Part shown: piece after piece, positions 1 through 10,500 of the stretch
How the letters are laid out: each line of letters starts with the position of its first letter
Position numbering within the stretch: position 1 is the first letter of the stretch
DNA from: Sphingobacterium sp. B16(2022)
Lineage (GTDB): Bacteria > Bacteroidota > Bacteroidia > Sphingobacteriales > Sphingobacteriaceae
DNA length: 64,000 nucleotides
Assembly (NCBI RefSeq): GCF_012030425.1
Contig: NZ_JAAUVN010000001.1
Span: forward strand, 1,798,001-1,862,000
Direction of reading: 5' to 3'
Program-made: the position numbers and the translations under genes
Notes under the pieces: model-generated
Seen by the model: only the letters and a program-made list of their open reading frames with translations
Databases searched by the model: none
What the model was told of the DNA's origin: nothing

Positions 1-146
1 ATGAAAAAATCGGTTATACCGCTACCGGTAAAATCAACCGTCAGGATTTCGGATTAACTTGGAACGCGGCTTTAGAAACAGGTGGATTGATGGTGAGCGA
101 CGAAGTAAAATTCCAAGCAGATTTTCAGTTCATTGTGACGAAATAA
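1..146 (+). CDS. YceI family protein, 3' end only
   Basis: The window opens inside this gene. Reading from base 3 gives 47 residues ending in a TAA at 144-146. The segment TGKINRQDFGLTWNAALETG is characteristic of the C-terminal half of YceI-like lipocalin-fold proteins (periplasmic polyisoprenoid-binding family). The ATG at base 1 is in another frame and is not the start. The function in Bacteroidota is unsettled; members are usually periplasmic isoprenoid or amphiphile binders. A hairpin terminator follows directly and is shared with the convergent catalase gene. Confidence 0.8.
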   Translation, partial: EKIGYTATGKINRQDFGLTWNAALETGGLMVSDEVKFQADFQFIVTK

Positions 147-164
147 GCAACATATACCCTTATA

Positions 165-201
165 AAAAAAGTCATGCTCCCATCAGAAGCATGACTTTTT
201 T
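165..201. terminator. Bidirectional rho-independent terminator
   Basis: A 14-bp perfect stem (A-run plus GTCATGCT, 165-178, pairing with 188-201) has a 9-nt loop and T-runs on both strands. It lies between the convergent YceI and catalase genes. Confidence 0.85.
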
Positions 202-230
202 GTATATGCACGAGATCGATAGTTCCCGCA

Positions 231-2357
231 CTAAGCAGGCACTTTCCGTACTTTCTCCCGATCCCATACCCGGTGACCTTTCATCGCTTTGATAAAGTCT
301 GCCGTCAGGTTATTTTTTGATTCGAGTACCACGCCGGCATCTTTTTCCTGCTTGGCGATATACGATCCTGCAATTAATTTTTCAGCACCTTTAGCAAAGG
401 CCAAAGCCTTACAATGTCTAAATCCTTCGTTGATAAAATGGATATAATCCGGCTCATCCTCCAATGTTTCAACCGAATCGCCATCCGGTGTATAGAATGC
501 ATCATAACAGACCGAAGCTTCCGTCAGATAAGTATGCTGGATTTCCGCTTCTCCACCTTCCTTAAACTTCACGTTACCCGTATGTGTCGAGATCAGAACG
601 GCCTCAGCACCCTCCGCTTCCAATGCTTTTTTCATCACATCGACCGATGCTTTGCTCACACCATCTGCCACTAGAAAAGCCACTTTCCGAGTTTCAATCG
701 TTCCTTCGCCCGGAGCGGTAGCCATACTCAATGCGGCAGATTTCTCTACCTCTGGTTTAGGCGCTTTCACCGGATATTCCGGATGGTTCTGACGCGCAAA
801 CTGTAACGTCAGTTCATCCAGTTGCTCCGGAGGTGTCAATCCCAGATTGGCACCCACTCTTTTCGCCAGTTCCTGATCGATCTGATTTAAGATCGCCAGC
901 TCCCGTGTACGGATAGCTACCGAATTGACTTTCGATAGCTCAAAGCTATAACCACTGATGATATGTTCCTTTTCAGGTACTGTCTGCGAATTGAAAAACA
1001 AGCGGGCTTGTGTAAAGTGATCAGCAAATGACGAAGACCTGCGTCTTACTTTATAGCCATCCACTTTTTCTTCATGACTCTTAAAACCGGTCTCGCCTTT
1101 TAACATGGCCTGATAGGGACAACCGCCACCCAAACTATTTGGGAAATAGCTGACGTTGCCTTTCAGGATATCCTGTCTGCCGAAACCGTCTTTTTGATTG
1201 TTATGTTTACCGTTGACCGGTCTATTGATCGGAAGCTCATGAAAATTAGGACCTCCCAATCGGTAATTCTGTGTATCTGCATAAGAGAATATACGTCCCT
1301 GCAATAAAGGATCATTGGTCAGGTCAATACCCGGTACCAGACGTCCTGGATCAAAGGCTACCTGCTCGGTTTCTGCAAAGAAATTTTCCGGATTACGGTT
1401 CAGTGTCATCGTTCCGATAATCGTCACCGGAATTAATTCTTCCGGAATGATCTTCGTTGCATCCAATAAATCGAACGAATATTTCTGTTCATCCTCTTCC
1501 GGTACAAGCTGTACACCCAGGTCCCACTGTGGAAAATTACCCTTTTCGATATTCTCCCACAGATCCCGGCGTAAGAAATCCGAATCAAATCCCGATAATT
1601 TTTGCGCCTCGTTCCATGCCACCGAATGCACTCCCAATTTAGGTTTCCAATGAAACTTCACAAAAGTGCCTTTGCCTTCTGCATTGACAAATTTGAACGT
1701 GTGGACACCAAAACCTTCCATCATTCTAAAAGAACGTGGAATAGCACGGTCGGACATCGCCCACATCAGCATATGTGCAGATTCAGGCATCAAAGAAATA
1801 AAATCCCAGAACGTATCATGAGCCGATGCGGCCTGAGGCATCTCATTATTCGGTTCTGGCTTAACAGCGTGGATCAAATCCGGAAAGTTCATCGAATCCT
1901 GGATAAAAAATACCGGAATATTGTTACCCACTAAATCATAATTACCCTCCTCCGTATAAAACTTTACCGAGAATCCCCTTACATCGCGCGCCAGATCAGT
2001 CGATCCTTTGAAGCCCGCAACGGTTGAAAAACGGATAAATAACGGCGTTACCGTACCTTTCTTTAAAAAAGCGGCACTGGTATATTGAGAAACATCTGCT
2101 GTCGCTTCAAAAACACCGTGAGCACCAGAACCTCTTGCATGTACCACACGTTCCGGAATCCGCTCGCGGTCAAAATGAGCCAGCTTATCTTGAAAAATAA
2201 AATCTTCTATAAGTGCAGGGCCACGTTCTCCTGCTTTGAGCATATTGTTGTTATCATTGATCGGAACTCCATCATTCGTCGTCAATACCCGATTGGCATT
2301 GTCAATCGTATGCTCCTGAATCTGTTGCACTTTTTTGTTTTCTTGTTGCTTAGCCAT
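231..2357 (-). CDS. katE: Large-subunit clade 2 catalase (HPII/KatE type)
   Basis: This 708-aa protein decomposes hydrogen peroxide to water and oxygen in the cytoplasm using haem. Its length is that of large-subunit (clade 2) catalases, about 200 residues longer than small-subunit enzymes. The distal haem His is H73 in RVVHARGSGAHG, the catalytic Asn is N146 in DLVGNNIPVF, and the proximal tyrosine is Y359 in GRIFSYADTQNYRLGG, preceded by the usual Arg four residues earlier. The C-terminal ~150 residues (from about KVAFLVADGVSKA) form the flavodoxin/DJ-1-like domain typical of this clade. It is transcribed alone and is convergent with the YceI gene. No TAnnTTTG promoter is obvious in the 428 bp upstream. 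Confidence 0.96.
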   Translation of the reverse strand: MAKQQENKKVQQIQEHTIDNANRVLTTNDGVPINDNNNMLKAGERGPALIEDFIFQDKLAHFDRERIPERVVHARGSGAHGVFEATADVSQYTSAAFLKKGTVTPLFIRFSTVAGFKGSTDLARDVRGFSVKFYTEEGNYDLVGNNIPVFFIQDSMNFPDLIHAVKPEPNNEMPQAASAHDTFWDFISLMPESAHMLMWAMSDRAIPRSFRMMEGFGVHTFKFVNAEGKGTFVKFHWKPKLGVHSVAWNEAQKLSGFDSDFLRRDLWENIEKGNFPQWDLGVQLVPEEDEQKYSFDLLDATKIIPEELIPVTIIGTMTLNRNPENFFAETEQVAFDPGRLVPGIDLTNDPLLQGRIFSYADTQNYRLGGPNFHELPINRPVNGKHNNQKDGFGRQDILKGNVSYFPNSLGGGCPYQAMLKGETGFKSHEEKVDGYKVRRRSSSFADHFTQARLFFNSQTVPEKEHIISGYSFELSKVNSVAIRTRELAILNQIDQELAKRVGANLGLTPPEQLDELTLQFARQNHPEYPVKAPKPEVEKSAALSMATAPGEGTIETRKVAFLVADGVSKASVDVMKKALEAEGAEAVLISTHTGNVKFKEGGEAEIQHTYLTEASVCYDAFYTPDGDSVETLEDEPDYIHFINEGFRHCKALAFAKGAEKLIAGSYIAKQEKDAGVVLESKNNLTADFIKAMKGHRVWDREKVRKVPA

Positions 2358-2785
2358 GTTTAAATAAAGTTATGGATGAAGATTAGAACATGTCGGTACC
2401 CTTCACATGACCGACACTATTACTAGTAACAACATAACCTCCGATTTGTTTCCAAAGATCCCCAGCGCAACAAGCCCCGACCGAAGACTTAAGACTGAGC
2501 AACAGTCTTGATAGCGTCAATTTAAAGGTAATATAGTTTTAATAAAAGGTAATAAACTTGCATTTTTATTCATTTTAACCTCCTATTTTTAACCTAATCA
2601 TTTGTTTCGTCAAATAATCAAGCGGGAGATTTTTAGCGAAACACCTGATAGCCAGAGCAAGATCACGTATAGCAATTGCCTAAATCCGTACATATACGGT
2701 TCGTCCCGAATAAGATGCAAGTACCCGTTTTTTCAATACGATCATTTAGAATAACCCATATATCCTTTAACCAAAAACAACTGTT
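2358..2785. other. Intergenic region, divergent katE / metallopeptidase lipoprotein
   Basis: This 428-bp AT-rich gap must hold the divergent promoters of katE (minus) and the lipoprotein peptidase gene (plus). I see no convincing coding sequence, no strong hairpin and no exact TAnnTTTG/-33 pair, so the promoters are not placed. Confidence 0.5.
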
Positions 2786-4339
2786 ATGAAAATTTACCAT
2801 CTCGTACTTGCAGTGGCCCTCTTATTCGGTTCCTGTAAAAGAACAGAAATTCTCACCCGTATTGATGCCAATACGAACACCCTAGACACCGTCTACACGT
2901 CAGACCACCCCTACAACCTCAACGTCGTCTTGTTTGTCCCCTCGGACATGGTTCCCAATCCCGATTACGAAAGACGTATCAGCGAAACACTGATCTACCA
3001 ACAAAACTTTGTCAAAACCTGGATGCAGCATTGGGGACATAGCGACAAAACCTTCGGATTGTTAAAAAATGCTTCCAATAGGGTCAAAATCCATGTTGTA
3101 CAGGGCAATCTTCCGACTTCCTCCTATCCGTATGAGGGTGGAGAATCGGCTATGTGGCAGGAAATTACCACGTATTTTCAGACCCATCAAAAATCCAGTG
3201 ACCATTACCTGATCCTAACCACGGTCAATAAGTTCGGTGAGCAAAATGCGCCATACTATGGCATCGGAACAAAATGCTACGGCATCGATTTCCCCGATAT
3301 GGAAATCGCCAATATGAGCCGTACAGATACAGCTGGGCTGGCTTCTTCCTGGATCGGAGGCAATACGCATGAGATGATGCACGGTCTCAATCTGCCACAT
3401 AATGGCGGTCTGGTATCGCAGAACAACCTCTACGGTACACCGATCATCACCGGAAACGGTGGTACTTTTGTCGTAGCACCGACTTATTTAGATGCCTGGG
3501 ATTGTGCCGTACTAAGCCGCGGACAGGTGTTCAGTACCACAACACGTTCGGACTGGTATGCCGCTGCCAATGCGAAAATCACCAAATTGAATGCCCGCTA
3601 TGACGATGCTATACAAAAAGTAATTGTATCCGGACGGTTCAGCAGCAACAAAAAGGTGGACTTCATCGGCTTTACCAACGATGCCAAGCGCAGTGCCGGA
3701 GATGGAAACTACGACTCGGAAAACTGGGTAACCACCCCGATCGGTGTGGATAGTTTTTATACCGAGATCGCCATAACCGAATTCAAAGATCGCAGCAACC
3801 TACAGAATGATTTTACGATCAGCCTAATCCATGAAAATGGCTACAGACATTGGAACAGCTACAGTTATCAGATGCAGAACGGTAAACCCGATATTCAATT
3901 TGGCGACAGACCCGAATACAATAAAGCAAACTGGAGTATCGTTGCCGTAAGTTCTGAAGAGACTCAGGCAGAAAGCGGTCAGGCTGTGCATCTCATCGAC
4001 GGAGATAAAACAACGCAGTGGGTGAGCCGCTGGACGGGAGCCAATTCTACCCATCCGCATTTCTTTACCATCGATATGGGAGCCTCAAAACCGGTGAACC
4101 GCTTTACCTTTGTACAGCGCTCTGGAGGAAGCAAACCCAAGAATATTCAAATTCAGGTCAGTACCAATAACAGCACCTGGCAAAATGCCGGCAGTTTTGT
4201 GCTCCCGGATGCGGCAGGACCTGCCTACGTGACTTTACCCAATAGCCTAACCTTCCGTTACTTTAAAGTGACGATTTCAAGTGCCACCGATGGCACCCAA
4301 TGGGCGGCGCTCAACGAAGTGGGCACTTATCAAGATTAA
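2786..4339 (+). CDS. Lipoprotein zinc metallopeptidase with discoidin-like C-terminal domain
   Basis: This 517-aa protein has an SPII signal with lipobox FGSC (Cys17), so it is predicted to be membrane-anchored, probably on the cell surface. At residues 195-205 it has HEMMHGLNLPH, the HExxHxxxxxH zinc site of metzincin-type peptidases, with Glu196 as the presumed catalytic base. The C-terminal ~140 residues (from about 385, with THPHFFTIDMGAS and SNPKNIQIQVSTNNSTW-like strands) resemble an F5/8 type C (discoidin) carbohydrate-binding module. A glycan- or glycoprotein-directed protease is the likely role (inference). It stands alone between katE and the glucan locus and ends at a strong terminator. 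Family assignment beyond metzincin-like is uncertain. Confidence 0.8.
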   Translation: MKIYHLVLAVALLFGSCKRTEILTRIDANTNTLDTVYTSDHPYNLNVVLFVPSDMVPNPDYERRISETLIYQQNFVKTWMQHWGHSDKTFGLLKNASNRVKIHVVQGNLPTSSYPYEGGESAMWQEITTYFQTHQKSSDHYLILTTVNKFGEQNAPYYGIGTKCYGIDFPDMEIANMSRTDTAGLASSWIGGNTHEMMHGLNLPHNGGLVSQNNLYGTPIITGNGGTFVVAPTYLDAWDCAVLSRGQVFSTTTRSDWYAAANAKITKLNARYDDAIQKVIVSGRFSSNKKVDFIGFTNDAKRSAGDGNYDSENWVTTPIGVDSFYTEIAITEFKDRSNLQNDFTISLIHENGYRHWNSYSYQMQNGKPDIQFGDRPEYNKANWSIVAVSSEETQAESGQAVHLIDGDKTTQWVSRWTGANSTHPHFFTIDMGASKPVNRFTFVQRSGGSKPKNIQIQVSTNNSTWQNAGSFVLPDAAGPAYVTLPNSLTFRYFKVTISSATDGTQWAALNEVGTYQD

Positions 4340-4352
4340 CCTTAGTTTCACA

Positions 4353-4390
4353 AAAAAAAGCACCTGAACGGATCCGTTCAGGTGCTTTTT
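4353..4390. terminator. Bidirectional terminator with a loop-less 26-bp palindrome
   Basis: 4360-4385 is a perfect palindrome (arms GCACCTGAACGGA/TCCGTTCAGGTGC) flanked by an A-run and a T-run. It serves the convergent peptidase and sensor genes. Confidence 0.85.
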
Positions 4391-4479
4391 AAATATATAG
4401 CTAGCAACAGACTGCGTCACAAGCCACAGATCATTCCCTTTTCTTTTACCTAAAAGAAGAAAACCAGGCTTAAATGCCT

Positions 4480-7374
4480 TTAGATTTCATTCAAAAAATC
4501 ACTTAAAGACCGATCTTTTCCTACTGGTAGTTTTTTACGTAAACGGTACCGGTGTATTTCAACTCCTCTGACCGTAATATTCTGCAACTGCGCGATCTGC
4601 TTGGTGGTGAAATTCAATTTCAGATAAGCACAGACTTTAAGATCATTCCGTGATAACCCCTCGTGATTGGATTTCAGCTTATTCAAAAAGCCATCATTTA
4701 GTTCATCAAAATGCAGCGCAAACTGATCCCAGTTGGCACTATTTTTCTCCACATCTTTCAGTAAATTGTTGATCCGCTTTAATTCCGAAGCCTCTTCCTC
4801 ACTCCCTTCTATTTTTGCCAGTTCATCACGGACTTTAACAAGCGTTCCCGAATTTTCCAAAAGCTGCATACTCGCACTGGCCAGCTCTTTCGTCTTCACC
4901 AGTACTTCCTGTTCCAGCTTTTCATTATTGAGCTTGACAATTTCCTTTTCGCTCTTTTCGATTTCCAGCTGATGGATGTAGCGGAGCTGTGCCATTTTCT
5001 TCTCATATTGGAGCTGTTGCTTTTTCCAGACCTGCTTTTGCACCTTAAAAAACAGATAGATGCCCATTGCTCCCAATAGAATATAGACAAGCTTTGCCCA
5101 GATACTCAGATACCAGGGTGGTAAAATCGTAAAATCATAGCTAACGGTCTCGGAGATCTGATTTAAATTGTTTCGAACCCGAACCTGAAAACGATACTTT
5201 CCACTTGGCAGGTTGGTATATGATTTTTCAGCAATATTCTCCCATGTGGACCAGTTCTCATCATAACCGACCAGTTGATAGCTGAACTCCATATGTTCAT
5301 GGATACCAAAACTTGGCGAAGAGAAAGCAAACTGAAAAGAATTGAATTTGGAAGCCAGCTCCAACCGGTCCGCACGGAGCTGTTCATAAGCGCCCGTGGA
5401 GTTTTTCGTGAAATACCCGGCAAATAGAATACTGTCCTGCGCTGATTTTGCCGTTACCTGCGACAATAGCACAAGTGGTTTCCGCGCTTCCTGAATATAT
5501 TTTTCATAGTTGATATGGATGATCCCTTTTTCAGCACCGATATAGATGTTGTTTTTATCATAGGTATTGATATGATCAAATCCCGAAGTATTCATGCCTT
5601 CAATTTCCGGAAATTTAATAAGCTGATAGGTCTTATTTTTTGCGTCATATTGTGCTACCCCGACGTATTTATCTGTACAGTACCAGATATTGCCCTCTTT
5701 ATCCTCCTTTAAATAGCGAATCGTCAGACCATCAAATTCCTTATAATCAGCAGACTTGACAAACGCATTTTTGGCATAATCGTAGGTGTACAGGCCCTTT
5801 TCTGTGGCAAAAACGATCTGATCCTTAATCTTGAACACAAAATTCTGATAGTCTGACGGTAAACCATTCTTCTTCGTTAAGAGAACAGCATCGTAAGCAT
5901 GGCGGTCTGCCTCCAGTCGCATGCGGTAAATGCCGCGATAAGGATGTGAGGCCCAAATTGTATTTTTATCATCTAATTCTAAAAAGCGATAAGAATCCAC
6001 AAACCCGCGCAACTGACCGCCGGACTGAAAAATACCGTTTTGATAATTCAACAGCTCTAAACCCTGATAAGTACCCACCAGAGCCTGTTCTACCGGATAA
6101 ACGGAACTTAACGGCAATACATTCCAGGTACCTGTGCGATTGGACAGCGGCAGTAAAGCTTGATCCTGAATCTGAAACAATCCTTTATTGTGCCCCAGTA
6201 ATAAGCGTCCGTTCAGTTCCTCCAGCAACCAGGCCTCGCCACCATCACTTTTCGGAAAAAGTGAAAAAGAACTCAACGAACGGCTCTGATCTTTCAGCCC
6301 TTTGCTGATAGGTGCCACATATACCCCGTTGGATGAAGATAAATAAAGCTTATGATCAAAGATCAGCGACGATAGCCCAGTCACCTCATTTTCAAGATTG
6401 GGACGCAGATACCGTACCGCAGATCCGTACGAAATCACCGAAATCCCATTGTCACTGGCCACCCAGATATTTTTTTGCTGGTCCACAAATACCGCTGAAA
6501 TATTCTTGTTCACCAAACCTTCCCGGATACCGATGCGTTGAATCGTTTTCCCATCGCGATCACGGATATGGCAGCCCTCCTTGGCATTGCCGACAACGAA
6601 GGTGGAGTCATCGATACGTGCGGCAGATGGTGTATAACTATCATCCCAACGCTCCTTATTTAACTGTAATAACACCCTGTCCTTCAATAAGTAGTTCTGG
6701 TTATTTAAAGTAGATACCACGATCCGCTCTTTACCAAGCGGAAGCATCGATGCGATTTTCATTTCGCGGTAAGGCAACGTTGCCAGCACGGGTGACCAAT
6801 GGTTATTGCGGTAGACTAATAAGCCATTTTTTTTATCTTGCGCAAAAAGCGATTCACCCACCTTACCCATAAAATACCATTCCGCAGCAGCGGGATGTAC
6901 CGTTATTTTTTGGCCTTTGAGTTCAAAAATGACATTGGTCGCCCTAAAAAAAACAGACTGTCCAAAAGACAGCGTATTCCAGATGTCAGCAAAATTGCGG
7001 TACTCCTCCGGAATCAATGCTTTTAATGATGTATAGGTCAGACCACCCTGCTCAGCAGGTTCGAAATAACCAAAATCCCCCTGACCGCCCACATAGATCC
7101 GATCATGCTGATCAATCCATAACGAACGGATAATGGTATGGTTGGGCAACGCATACGATTTCCAGTACCGGCCATCAAAAGTAATCAGCCCTTCACTGTT
7201 TCCAAAATATAGGATGCCCCTGCTATCTTGTTTAATATCCCAAGTCCGGCTACCACCGCCATACACGGTTTTATTATAGTTATTGACCAGCGGTAATCCC
7301 AATAAATTTTGTGCCCGTAATGAAATGGGTGTTATAAAAAAAACGAAAAAATATAGGACTGCGAGATACTTCAT
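4480..7374 (-). CDS. Membrane one-component sensor: propeller + triple-tyrosine domain + LuxR-type HTH
   Basis: This 964-aa protein starts with a cleavable signal (1-21). Repeated propeller blades (Reg_prop-like, about 40-640, such as GGSRTWDIKQDSRGILYFGN) and a Y_Y_Y-type Ig domain (about 690-750) form the periplasmic sensor. One TM helix follows (about 758-778, LVYILLGAMGIYLFF), then a cytoplasmic coiled coil (about 785-860) and a C-terminal LuxR/NarL-type helix-turn-helix (about 905-955, GLSRNDLKVCAYLKLNFTTK). There is no kinase or receiver domain, so it would couple ligand sensing directly to DNA binding from the membrane. It is divergent from susC and is the obvious regulator of the susC-susD-GH16 operon (inference). 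Tandem repeats over its own promoter suggest autoregulation. Confidence 0.88.
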   Translation of the reverse strand: MKYLAVLYFFVFFITPISLRAQNLLGLPLVNNYNKTVYGGGSRTWDIKQDSRGILYFGNSEGLITFDGRYWKSYALPNHTIIRSLWIDQHDRIYVGGQGDFGYFEPAEQGGLTYTSLKALIPEEYRNFADIWNTLSFGQSVFFRATNVIFELKGQKITVHPAAAEWYFMGKVGESLFAQDKKNGLLVYRNNHWSPVLATLPYREMKIASMLPLGKERIVVSTLNNQNYLLKDRVLLQLNKERWDDSYTPSAARIDDSTFVVGNAKEGCHIRDRDGKTIQRIGIREGLVNKNISAVFVDQQKNIWVASDNGISVISYGSAVRYLRPNLENEVTGLSSLIFDHKLYLSSSNGVYVAPISKGLKDQSRSLSSFSLFPKSDGGEAWLLEELNGRLLLGHNKGLFQIQDQALLPLSNRTGTWNVLPLSSVYPVEQALVGTYQGLELLNYQNGIFQSGGQLRGFVDSYRFLELDDKNTIWASHPYRGIYRMRLEADRHAYDAVLLTKKNGLPSDYQNFVFKIKDQIVFATEKGLYTYDYAKNAFVKSADYKEFDGLTIRYLKEDKEGNIWYCTDKYVGVAQYDAKNKTYQLIKFPEIEGMNTSGFDHINTYDKNNIYIGAEKGIIHINYEKYIQEARKPLVLLSQVTAKSAQDSILFAGYFTKNSTGAYEQLRADRLELASKFNSFQFAFSSPSFGIHEHMEFSYQLVGYDENWSTWENIAEKSYTNLPSGKYRFQVRVRNNLNQISETVSYDFTILPPWYLSIWAKLVYILLGAMGIYLFFKVQKQVWKKQQLQYEKKMAQLRYIHQLEIEKSEKEIVKLNNEKLEQEVLVKTKELASASMQLLENSGTLVKVRDELAKIEGSEEEASELKRINNLLKDVEKNSANWDQFALHFDELNDGFLNKLKSNHEGLSRNDLKVCAYLKLNFTTKQIAQLQNITVRGVEIHRYRLRKKLPVGKDRSLSDFLNEI

Positions 7375-7392
7375 ATAAACTGTTTATAAGGG

Positions 7393-7412
7393 TTGACGTA
7401 CAATTGACGTAC
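7393..7412. promoter_or_regulatory. Tandem operator-like repeat TTGACGTAC x2
   Basis: TTGACGTAC occurs at 7393-7401 and again at 7404-7412, exactly 11 bp apart, so both face the same side of the helix. The pair lies 19-38 bp upstream of the sensor start and directly downstream of its predicted -7 element, where a bound protein would block initiation. Confidence 0.5.
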
Positions 7413-7414
7413 CC

Positions 7415-7446
7415 CAAATATAGCGATTTTAACCACATTAACGCAA
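7415..7446 (-). promoter_or_regulatory. Bacteroidota-type promoter of the sensor gene
   Basis: On the minus strand, TATATTTG (7415-7422) matches TAnnTTTG, with a TTG (7444-7446) 21 nt upstream as the -33 element. Start of transcription would fall near 7408, over the TTGACGTAC repeats. Confidence 0.5.
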
Positions 7447-7447
7447 C

Positions 7448-7468
7448 ATGAAGTAGTAATGAAGTAGT
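7448..7468 (+). promoter_or_regulatory. Tandem operator-like repeat ATGAAGTAGT x2 upstream of susC
   Basis: ATGAAGTAGT occurs at 7448-7457 and 7459-7468, again with an 11-bp period. It ends about 30 bp upstream of the susC -7 element, the usual place for an activator. It is probably bound by the divergent LuxR-type sensor (inference). Confidence 0.5.
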
Positions 7469-7498
7469 GTTTAAATTTAACTTATGCCCATGTAAATC

Positions 7499-7506
7499 TA
7501 ATTTTG
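7499..7506 (+). promoter_or_regulatory. susC promoter -7 element
   Basis: TAATTTTG matches TAnnTTTG and sits 41 bp upstream of the susC start codon. No TTTG/TTG -33 element is present at the usual 19-21 nt, which fits an activator-dependent promoter. Confidence 0.5.
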
Positions 7507-7547
7507 AGCTAATTATAAACATTCCTAAATTTTTTAATTCAGCAAGC

Positions 7548-10500
7548 ATGAAAAATAATGTTAGCATCATGGCAAGTGTTGCTCTTCTGTCTTGTCTTAC
7601 CCATACGGTAAGTGCACAGAGCAGAATGATTACAGGTAAGGTCACAAATGAACTGGGGATTCCGCTAGTGGCAAGTATTACCTTATCTGGAGGTTCCAAA
7701 ATTGGAACAAGCAGCAACGAGCAGGGAGATTTTTCCCTATCTCTTCCCCAAAACACCAGTTATTTGACCGTCTCTTCTTTGGGCTATGAAACCAAAACAG
7801 TCGCCATCACCGGCAATGCCGTCAACATCCAATTAAAGGCTAATGCCGATTTTAATCTGGATGAAGTAGTAGTAGTGGGTTACGGTACGCAACGAAAAGG
7901 CGATCTAACAGCACCTATTTCAACGGTCAATATGCAAGATATGGCCAAACGTACGGTTTCCAATTCGATGGATGCCCTTCAGGGTGCCGTTGCAGGGGTA
8001 CAGATCGTCAGCTCAGGAGCTCCGGGATCAACACCCTCCGTGCGTGTCCGCGGTGTAGGTTCATTCAACAATGAAAGCCCGCTGTATGTTGTCGATGGGA
8101 TGTTTATGGATAACATTGATTTCCTAAACCCCAATGACATTGCCGATATCTCCATCTTAAAAGATGCATCCGGTGCTGCCATCTATGGTGTCCGTGCCGC
8201 AAATGGGGTTATCCTCGTGACAACCAAAAAAGGAAGTCTTAATATGAAATCGCGCGTCACGTACAATGGATTTGCAGGCTTTCAGACCCCGACCAATGTC
8301 TTAAAAATGGCCAATGCACAACAGTATGCCAACTATGCCAATGCGACCGGAAATGGTGCCTTTGTCAAAAAATCAGTTGAAAAATATGGTGGTACTGAGA
8401 CTAATCCGGCCATGGATACCGATTGGTTCGATGAACTATTGCGTTCAAAAGCACTCATTATGAACCATAATGTGGATATCATGGGCGGCAGTGAAAAAAT
8501 TACCTATGCCTTTGGTCTCAACTACGTCAAACAAGAAGGCATCATGGATGCTAAAAACAACAACCAGAAGTTTAATATGCGCATGCAGGCCGATGCTAAG
8601 GTTACAGATTGGCTGAAAGTTGGGTTTATGGCACATTTAAATAATTTTAAATCCTATCATCCCGATAATGCCGCTTTCCGTCAGGCCTACTTTGCATCGC
8701 CTTTATACCCTGTTTACGATCCGTCCATCGAACTTTCGAAACCTGAAAAATTCGGTTCCAGTACCGCCATCGGTATGCAGTCAGGATTTTGGTACAACAA
8801 TCCGATCGCTACAGCCTTCTACAGAAACAATCAGACTAAAGGATTTCAGATCCTGCCGAGTTTCTATGTAGAGGCAGAACTATGGAAAGATAAAATTACA
8901 TTCAAATCACAGCTTAGCCAGCGCTATCAATCAACGCATAACATCGGCTATAACCCAATCTATTACATCGATAACGACCAGCGAAATGACCGCTCTTTCC
9001 TACGTTCGGCACAGGCCCGTAACAACAACTACATCTTAGATAATTTACTGACGTATAAAGATGAAGCTGGCAAACACCACTGGTCGGTCCTCCTGGGACA
9101 GTCAACACGTGAAGACCGCTGGCGTGAAACCTGGGTACAGGCCAATGATGTACCTGAATCGGAAGAATTCTGGTATGTAGGTGTTGGTGCTCAGGGAATC
9201 GGATCGGCCACGGGATATGGTGAAAGGGGTTCTCGAAACGCAGGAATATCTTATTTTACCAGAGGAACGTACGATTATGACAACAAATACTTATTGACCG
9301 CTACCTTCCGTGCGGACGGAAGTTCCAAATACCAGACCAAGTGGGGCTATTTCCCATCTGTGGGTTTAGGATGGGTGCTGACCAGAGAGAAGTTTATGGA
9401 AAACCAAAAGCTTTTCAATCAACTGAAACTCCGTGGAAGCTGGGGTAAACTGGGCAATGACGGTATCCAGCCCAATGCAGGCTATGCAACCGTGTATTCC
9501 GGAAACAATTTCTCAGGCATCTTTGGTAGTGAGGGCAGTACTAACGGAACCCGTATTCCGGGATACCGTGTTGGCAGGTTCTTTTCACAGGTCCGTTGGG
9601 AAGTGGTGGAAGAATGGGATGGCGGTATCGATTTTGCCTTGTTGAACAACCGTCTGAGCGGTACATTAGACTATTACCACAGAACAACCCATGATCTTGC
9701 CTTCAGCAGACCTATTCCGTTTTCGTGGGACCGTGTATATGGAAACTGGGGCAGTGTCGCCAACAGCGGATGGGAGCTTTCCCTTCAATGGAAAGATAAA
9801 GTCGGTGCATTGGGCTATTCCATTGGCGGAAATGTAACCACATTGAAAAATACCGTTAAAAATCTGGGCGGACTTGAGAATATCATGAACGGCTTTCCGG
9901 AATGGTCGGCAGAATTTCCGGCCAGAATCCAGATCAACGAACCGATCAACTTTTACTATGGTTATGAAGTAGCAGGCGTGTACCAAAATCAGGCGCAGAT
10001 CGATGCCGATCCGATCGCAAAGGCATACAATCAGCAAAATCCAAACGCTCCTATTTTACCGGGGTATCTTCAGTATAAGGATCAGAATAATAATGGCGAA
10101 CTGGATGAAAACGACCGTATCAATCTCGGAAACTACCTGCCAAAGATCACCTATGGTTTCAATTTGGCATTCGATTACAAAAAGTTTGACCTAAGCGTCG
10201 CCTTTCAAGGGGTGAGTGGCAATAAAATCCATAACCTCAACCGGGCTATGCGCAGAAAATACAATCAGATGAATGTGGATGCGGCCTTTGTTGATAAACT
10301 ATGGACAGGTGAAGGAACAAGCAACACCCATCCATCGGCAGCAGGTTCGGTGGCTTCCTGGAACCTACAGGCTAGTTCGTTCTTTGTCGAAAGTGGCGCT
10401 TACCTCCGCGTACAAAATATTCAGTTAGGTTATAGTTTTGACTTCCCGAAAATGCCAACCCGCATATTCGTTACGGCAGATCGACCTTTTATGTTTACCA

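Noticed and set aside
4896..6713. Several 60-133 codon frames opposite or inside the sensor gene
   Set aside because: These are shadows of the 964-aa sensor, whose domains run continuously across the region.
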